Shown: positions 32,771 to 39,370 of the stretch, one piece after another
Layout of the letters: each line of letters starts with the position of its first letter
Numbering within the stretch: position 1 is the stretch's first letter
Assembly (NCBI GenBank): GCA_032718475.1
Contig: JAUCBJ010002324.1
Span: 1 to 39,370 of the forward strand
Reading direction: 5' to 3'
Length of the DNA stretch: 39,370 nucleotides
From: Nemertoderma westbladi
Lineage: Eukaryota > Xenacoelomorpha > Nemertodermatida > Nemertodermatidae
Program-made: the position numbers and the translations under genes
The notes under the pieces: generated by a model
Database searches by the model: none
Seen by the model: the letters and a program-made list of their open reading frames with translations, nothing else
What the model was told of the DNA's origin: nothing

Positions 32771-35412
32771 ATACGGAGCAATACCGAGCTATACAGAGCA
32801 ATACCGAGCTGTACGGAGCAATACCGAGCTATACTGAGCAATACCGAGCTATACCAACCTATACTGAGCTATACAGAGAAATACCGAGCTATACGGAGCA
32901 ATACTGAGTTATACGGAGTGAATACTGAGCTATACCGAGCTATACGGAGAAATACCGAGCTATACCAAGCTATACGGAGCAATACCAAGCTATACGGAGC
33001 AATACCGAGCTATACGGAGCAATACCGACCTATACCAAGATATACGGAGCAATACTGAGCTATACGGTGCAATACCGATCTATACGGAGCAAAACCGAGC
33101 TATGCAGAGCAATACTGAGCTATACCAACCTATACTGAGATATACAGAGCTATACCGAGCTATACCAACCTATACTGACCTATACGGAGCAATACCAAGC
33201 TATACGGAGCAATACCGAGTTATATGGAGTGAATACCGAGCTATACCGAGCTATACGGAGCAATACCATGCTATACCAAGCTATTTGGAGCAATACCGAG
33301 CTATATGGAGCAATACCGAGCTATATGGAGCAATACCGAGCTATACGGAGCAATACCAAGTTATTCAGAGTGAATACCGTGTTATACCGAGCTATACTGA
33401 GCTATACGGAGCTATACTGAACTATACCAACCTATACCGACCTATATGGAGCAATACCGAGCTATACAGGGCAATACCGATTTATACAGAGTGAATTCCG
33501 AGCCATACCGAGATATATGGAGCAATACCGAGCTATACCAAGCTATATGGAGCAATACTGAGCTATACGGAGCAATACCGAGTTATACGGAATGAATACT
33601 GAGCTATACCGAGCTATATTGAGCAATACTGAGCTAGAAATACTGATCTATACCAACCTATACCGAGCTATACGGAACAATACCAAGCTATACGGAGCAA
33701 TACCGAGTTATACGGAGTGAATACTGAGCTATACCGAGCTATATGGAACAATACCGAGCTATATGGAGCAATACTGAGTTATACAGAGTGAATACCGAGC
33801 TATACCGAGCTATGCAGAGCAATACCGAGCTATACCAAGCTAAATGGAGCAATACCGAGCTATACGGAGCAATACCGAGATATACCAAGCTATACAGAGC
33901 AATTCCAAGCTATATTGAGCAATACCGAGCTATACAGAGCAATACAAAGTTATACAGAGTGAATACCGAGCCCTACCGAGCTACACGGAACTACACTGAG
34001 CTATACCAACCTATACCGAGCTATACGGAACAATACCAAGCTATACGGAGCAATACCGAGTTATACGGAGTGAATACTGAGCTATACCGAGTTATACGGA
34101 GTGAATACTGAGCTATACCAAGCTATATGGAACAATACCGAGCTATACGGGGCAATACCGAGTTATACAGATTGAATACCGAGCTATACCGAGCTATACA
34201 GAGCAATACCGAGCTATACCAAGCTATACAGAGCAATACTGAGCTATACGGAGCAATACCGAGTTCTACGGAGTGAATACTGAGCTTTACGGAGCAATAC
34301 CGAGCTATACCAAGCTAAACAGTGCAATACCGAGTTATACGGAGTGAATACTAAGCTATATGGAGCACTACCGAGCTATACGGAGCAATACCAATCTATA
34401 TGGAGTGAATACTGAGCTATATGGTGCAATACCCAGCTATACGGAGTGAATACCGAGCTATACGGACCAATACCAATCTATATGGAGTGAATACTGAGCT
34501 ATATGGTGCAATACCGAGCTATACAGAGTGAATACCGAGCTATATGGAGTCAATACCGAGCTATACTGACCTATACGGAGCAATACCGAGCTATACGGAG
34601 TGAATAGCGAGCTATACAGAGCTATAAGGAGCAATACCGAGCTTTACGGAGTGAACACAGAGCTATACCAAGCTATAAGGAGCAATACCGAGCAATACCG
34701 AGATATACAGAGCAATACCGAGCTATACGGAGAAATACTGAGTTATACGGAGTGAATCCCGAGCTATACCGAGCTATACGGAGCAATACCGAGCAATACC
34801 AAGCTAAACGTTGCAATACCGAACTATACGGAGTGAATACAGAGCTATACCGAGCTATAAGGAGCAATACCGAGCTATACAGAGTGAATACAGAGATATA
34901 CCGAGCTATACAGAGCAATACCGAGCTATACGGAGCAATACCAAGCTATACCAAGCTAATCGGAGCAATACCAAGCTATATGGAGTGAATACAGAGCTAT
35001 ACCGAGCTATACAGAACAATAGCGAGCTATACGGAGTGAATACAGAGCTATACCGAGGTATACGGAACAATACCGAGCTATACAAAGCTATATGAATCAA
35101 TACCAAGCCATACGGAAGAATACCGAGCTATATGGAGCGATACCGAGTTATACAGAGTGAATACTGAGCTATACCGAGCTATATGGAGTGAATACAGAGC
35201 TATACCGAGTTATACGGAGCAATACTGAGCTATACGGAGCAATACCGAGTTATACGGAGTGAATACCGTGCTATACCGAGCTATATGGAGTGAATACAGA
35301 GCTATACCGAGCTATATGGAGTGAATACAGAGCTATACCGAGTTATATGGAGCAATACCGAGCTATATGGAGTGAATGCCGAGCTATATCAACCTATACC
35401 GATCTATACTGT
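32771..35412. repeat. 10-bp satellite, block 4
   Basis: Same monomers as blocks 1-3, more diverged and with many 11-bp units. The order of variants at about 33160-33450 parallels that at about 18030-18300 in block 3 (CCAACCTATACTGACC, then TTATTCAGAGTGAATA, then CCGACCTATATGGAG). This indicates that blocks 3 and 4 belonged to one array. It fades out near 35412 (GATCTATACTGTATAGGTC). No gene. Confidence 0.95.
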
Positions 35413-37444
35413 ATAGGTCTGAAAGTGAAAAGCTTATCTCATTTATATTGTATGTATATAGTATACTGATAGAATGCCAGATAGGAGGCTTACACCTAAC
35501 TTTTGTTAACCTATATGTTATGTGTACTCTTAATAGTCCAAAAGCTTTCGCCGATAACGATAAATGCGTTTGATATAAGTTTAACAGTTAGTAGACGCAG
35601 TTTTGTTGAAAAATTGTGTTGGAGATTTAGGATTTTTATGTAATAGAAAATAGTGTAAATCTACCTACTGGTGTAGTTTAGACTATAGAGAATGATCCCT
35701 GTAATGGTAAGATCCTTTAAACTTGTGGGCGAATTTGATAAGTTGTTTCTATGGAGACTTGGGAGATGAACGATAAAGATTATTAGATCCTTTGGTTCAA
35801 TGCGTTTCTATGGTGACCTAGAGGTGTGTCTCCAACTCAGATTGCTGATATTAAATTTACTGAGCACCTATTAGTGTGCTGGAGATATTATGGGTCTATG
35901 AATGAAATGATAAAATCAATTTTCTCAAACTGAAAAGCAAATGATTGTACATTCACTATGAATGACTGAAAACAAATATAGTGATTGTTATAATATTAAT
36001 ATAATCTTAAATATCGCACTTAACTTAAATACACCATAAAAATATAATATATAGCAGAGAGTACTGACAAAGTCGGAGGTCTCCGCACCGACGTAAAATA
36101 TAAATTCGATTCCGACTCCAACCATAATATCTCCTAAACCAAAAATATAAAAAAATTTAAAAAATGACTTCAGTAATGACGTGGGTTAATTTAATTAAAC
36201 GAGCATTGTCAGCAAATTCGTTCATTTTTGACTGAAGAAACCATCGTTTTGTTTTAAACAATGCTAAAATAATACGGAATTTTGGAGCTCGGAGTCCTGT
36301 TATTTGTTATAACATTATAATATAGATAGGCCTACTAAATATTAAGTTAAAGTGTTCTTAAAGGCCTTAGTAGTATTTATATGGTTTATATGCGAGACGT
36401 TTTATAATTCGAGTGACACTGTGACAGTATAAAATTGATAGTTCAATAATTAAGTTGTAGTGAGTAGTAAAGTATACCAGTGTCTATTATAGTATTATAT
36501 TAACCTCCATTGTGGTAATCAACAAGGATCTGTGTCTATAATAAATAATTGCAATACAAATTACATAATAAGTACAATAATTACATAATAATACAGGTTA
36601 TATTTTGCTAGTTTCCATGGATATATGACAACTGCTAATCCATTTTTATGGCGCCACCATTAAAAATATAGATGGTCATATTGACAATATATTTGGAATG
36701 TTTCATGATTTTAGCCCAAGGGGAACACGTATTTGGCATGGTTTAGAAAATTAATGATATTTGCAAAAATTCACCTAAATTTGCTGTAAAAACGACATAT
36801 AAAGACGTATTTCGAACAGTTGCCATGGTAACTGGGTTCTAAAATGTACCTCAATGGATTCTCTGATGCCGGTTTAAGGAGGGTAGGTCAAGGTTAAAAT
36901 TCTGTAGAGTCAATAGAAAGTGGTGTTTTGCAAATGACTTCCTGTTGCCATGGTGAAACGGGACCCAAAAATTCACAATTGAGCTTGGCATCAGACGGAT
37001 TCGGAATCAGCACACTCGATTTAGCTTAAAAACGTTGGATGCCAGCCGTTACCCAAATTTGCCTTTGCCATCACTTTCTAGGCGTATTTTCAGGATTTGG
37101 AACAAGACTAATACGGCAAAAGGTTGCACATGATGAATACAGTGTTCTAGAATGTTTTATTACAAACCACACCCACATTGGTAAATTATTTATGAAATTT
37201 ATAACATTACAATGTTGGTAGTTTAGTGATTGGGGAATAAATAAATTAAGTGTGAAATAAAGTGCTGTATAACTTCATACTTTGTGAGTGGAAGAAGTGT
37301 CAATAATGTTAACAATGCAACATTATAAGATTAGTTCAGATGGTTATCGATAGTATACTAACTACAAACAGTAATTAGTAATTAGTCCACATTTAGGAGA
37401 TAGTCTATATTCCAGCACCGGATCTTTTTTTAATGAATTGTGTT
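35413..37444. other. AT-rich non-coding region
   Basis: No gene or transposon domain recognised. Contains simple AT-rich stretches, ATAATA-type microsequence near 36540-36600 and an X-box-like palindrome (36819-36832). A minus-strand polyadenylation signal candidate, AATAAA, lies at 37156-37161, about 285 bp past the stop of the minus-strand gene. Confidence 0.45.
36819..36832. promoter_or_regulatory. X-box-like site (RFX consensus)
   Basis: GTTGCCATGGTAAC fits the RFX X-box consensus GTNRCC-N(0-3)-RGYAAC with both half-sites intact. A weaker GTTGCCATGGTGAAAC is at about 36948. No ciliary or other target gene is visible next to it; the site may be part of a dispersed repeat. Confidence 0.3.
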
Positions 37445-38188
37445 CTAGAACTCTCGGAGAACTATTGCAATAATAATGGACCCAACCAGCTGACTCTTTA
37501 CCATTCTATTGATATTAGCCGAATTATTATCTGTTGTAACCGGGATGTTTTCCGTTGTGGTTGCGGGTGCTGTTTCCACCGTGGGTGCGGGTGTTGTTTC
37601 CGTTGTTGTGGGTGCGGGTGTTGTGGTTTTGTCGTGTTCCGGAGTAGGGCATGGGCCGGTGTCGCAACACTGCAACAGGCAATTAAAGTGTGTCATAGTG
37701 AGATTAATCTGAAGGTAGTTGTAATAGGACAGATAACCATAGAGATTGGTAGTGAACTCTTTCATTTCTGGGTCTGGATCAGGCTCAGTGTTTGGGAGGG
37801 AAACTGTGATCATATGGACACAGGCGTCTTCGCCAATCGCGAGACAGTGGTCTCGATATCCTTCAATGAAGCACAGGCCTGGCGATATCTTAAGAGTTAC
37901 ATCATCCTTGTATTCGTCGGACCACCCAGTGAATACCACTGATATGACTCCACATCGTACGCAATCAGGCCTTACTCCCAATCTATTTAATCTATTGCTT
38001 TCGAAAAACGTCTCTAGTCTGGCTTCGTATACATTTTGCAACTGGATATTTTTTGATGACACTGACCAAGTTAGTTCGATTGGGCATGTTAAGTTCTGTG
38101 AAGTTACATTGGTGATTTGAGTAGCTGCGAAATTGAATGTGACAAACAGTACAAAAATAATCACCCTTGAAGAGATGACATTTGACAT
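37445..38188 (-). CDS. Secreted or GPI-anchored Cys-rich mucin-stalk protein
   Basis: Intact single-exon frame on the minus strand. The frame could open at 38257, but the Met at 38188 is preferred: it puts a signal peptide (SRVIIFVLFVTFNFAATQ) at the N terminus, giving 247 residues. The mature part has ten cysteines and three N-glycosylation sequons (NVTS, NLTC, NLTM), including a CVRC pair and a CLLQCCDTGPC cluster. It is followed by a Thr/Pro/Glu-rich stalk of about 40 residues (TTTPAPTTTE repeats) typical of O-glycosylated mucins. The last 16 residues (SQLVGSIIIAIVLREF) form a short hydrophobic tail that could be a GPI-attachment signal. I recognise no domain family. Upstream exons cannot be excluded. 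Open plus-strand frames over it are shadows. Confidence 0.72.
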   Translation of the reverse strand: MSNVISSRVIIFVLFVTFNFAATQITNVTSQNLTCPIELTWSVSSKNIQLQNVYEARLETFFESNRLNRLGVRPDCVRCGVISVVFTGWSDEYKDDVTLKISPGLCFIEGYRDHCLAIGEDACVHMITVSLPNTEPDPDPEMKEFTTNLYGYLSYYNYLQINLTMTHFNCLLQCCDTGPCPTPEHDKTTTPAPTTTETTPAPTVETAPATTTENIPVTTDNNSANINRMVKSQLVGSIIIAIVLREF

Positions 38189-38499
38189 AACGACATTCCT
38201 ACACCATGTCGTGGAATATAGTGTATTCAGTGACCGACACAGATACACATAGTACAACGCATTATTAAGGAATTAAGCAACAAAAAGTAACAATTTAAGA
38301 ATAAAATTACATATTACATAGGAGAAAAACTTTGAACAGTTTTTGTCAATATTCTCTCAACCCTTTATTAACCTCAATGTGCTCGGTAAATAAAATACCG
38401 CGAGATTGCATTGGTGAGAAAAATAATACTTTTTTAAAGAAGAAAAAGACTACTTTTCTTATTTTCTCCAAGTAATAATCAATTATAAGTAGAACATGT
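38189..38499. other. Upstream region of the minus-strand gene
   Basis: AT-rich. It would hold the promoter and 5' leader of the gene at 37445-38188. I see no TATA box or other site that I can place with confidence. Confidence 0.4.
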
Positions 38500-39145
38500 A
38501 TGAGAATATATGAAAATAAAGAAAATATATGACAAGACACTACCTATAGAAACAGGGGACTTCACACTTGCCGAACTCCAAAGAAGCATTAAAAGCATGT
38601 CCAATAATAAAGCGAGTGGATTAGATGAAATCCCAGCGGAGGTATGGAAAACTGGAGTGCTAAACAGACCATTATTTAATGTTTGCAACCGGATAGCCTC
38701 TCCCCAAGAAAGGAGACCTCGGCATACCGACAAACTATCGTGGGATCTGTCTGCTTGTGGTAGCTGCCAAAATATACAATAAAATGATTCTATATAGAAT
38801 TAGGCCTCACATAGAGAAACTACTGCGTGCGTAAGAGCCAAAACGGATTTCGACCAAGTAGATCAACAATAGCTCAGATACTTGCACTACGGAGACTGAT
38901 TGAAGGAATTAAGTCAAAGAATCGCCCCGCAGTCATCACTTTTGTGGACTTCAAGAAGGCATTCGACTCCATCCATAGAGGCAAAATGCTTGAAATCCTA
39001 AGAGCTTATGGAATACCAGAAGTAATTGTTGCTAGCTGTAGTGACACAGAAGCGCAGGTACTCTCACCAGATGGTGAAACTGAGTTTTTCTCAATCCTGG
39101 CTGGCGTACTGCAAGGTGACACATTAGCACCATTACTATTCAATT
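38500..39145 (+). pseudogene. LINE reverse-transcriptase fragment (right copy)
   Basis: Two frames of one broken RT. The first (to about 38780) has SNNKASGLDEIPAEVWKTGV, the pre-A motif. The second (38827 on) has SQNGFRPSRST, FVDFKKAFDSIHR (block A with catalytic Asp), YGIPEVIV and GVLQGDTLAPLLF (block B). Block C (YADD) is missing: the sequence breaks into CAATTTCAATTTCAATTTTA at about 39140. It belongs to the same family as the fragment at 962-1310, in the opposite orientation, and is clearly different from the LINE at 19568-31030. Confidence 0.82.
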
Positions 39146-39370
39146 TCAATTTCAATTTTATTTACTATCATCGTAAAAATACATCATACATCAGATCTGT
39201 TTATATTATAGACCCCATCATCACACTAATTTACATAATGTAAATCTGACAAAGTGTTGATGGTGCTGAAATGGGTTAATGTATAGTATGATAAAGATGA
39301 TAGCCTGGTTGGATGCAAATAGCATGTTGCTAGTGAACGCAGCCAACCAGTGAGATGTGAATCATGTAGG
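39146..39370. other. AT-rich sequence interrupting the RT fragment
   Basis: A TTTCAAT repeat followed by AT-rich sequence to the window end. It may be a small retroposon inserted into the RT, with the TTTA-like end facing it, or simply unrelated DNA after a deletion. It cannot be decided inside this window. Confidence 0.35.

Noticed and set aside
37433-38120. Plus-strand frames opposite the 37445-38188 gene
   Set aside because: They are the antisense of the Thr/Pro stalk (Gly/Cys/Val-rich runs) and lack a domain; the minus frame has a signal peptide and consistent cysteines.

Overview
The window looks like repeat-dominated nuclear DNA from an invertebrate animal. It has no operons or bacterial gene layout. 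It carries BEL/Pao, non-LTR and piggyBac-type transposon remnants, AT-rich spacers with no coding signal, and one secreted-protein gene on the minus strand. I cannot name the species; a marine or otherwise non-vertebrate metazoan is my inference from the transposon mix.

Layout. 1-5079: AT-rich flank with a reverse-transcriptase fragment (about 962-1310, minus) and a complete non-autonomous piggyBac-like element (1647-3205, flanked by TTAA). 5080-35412: a very large satellite locus made of a 10-bp monomer (consensus TATACCGAGC read cyclically), split into four blocks: 5080-7342, 7990-11789, 12436-19567 and 32771-35412. Two copies of one solo LTR (7343-7989 and 11790-12435) sit between the first three blocks. 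They are two copies because a satellite segment of about 4.1-4.4 kb was duplicated with the LTR inside it. Further duplications of 2069, 769, 396, 386 and 293 bp are nested in the array.

19568-32770 separates the last two satellite blocks. It holds a decayed CR1/L2-like LINE, whose endonuclease domain is split by a BEL/Pao retrotransposon (21322-28728) with a perfect 5-bp target duplication (GCATT). The BEL element has a 1486-bp 5' LTR full of internal tandem modules, a broken gag, a protease and a reverse transcriptase/RNase H. It has lost the integrase region and the first part of its 3' LTR. All its long frames are interrupted, so it cannot be autonomous.

35413-39370: unique-looking AT-rich DNA, one intact minus-strand gene (37445-38188) for a predicted secreted or GPI-anchored, cysteine-rich, mucin-stalked protein, and a second reverse-transcriptase fragment of the same family as the one at the left edge.

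The most notable signal is the satellite. Its TATA/AATA tetrads recur every 10 or 11 bp with GC-rich steps half a turn away, which is the pattern of strong nucleosome-positioning DNA. Its open reading frames are a by-product of the repeat and should not be annotated as proteins.
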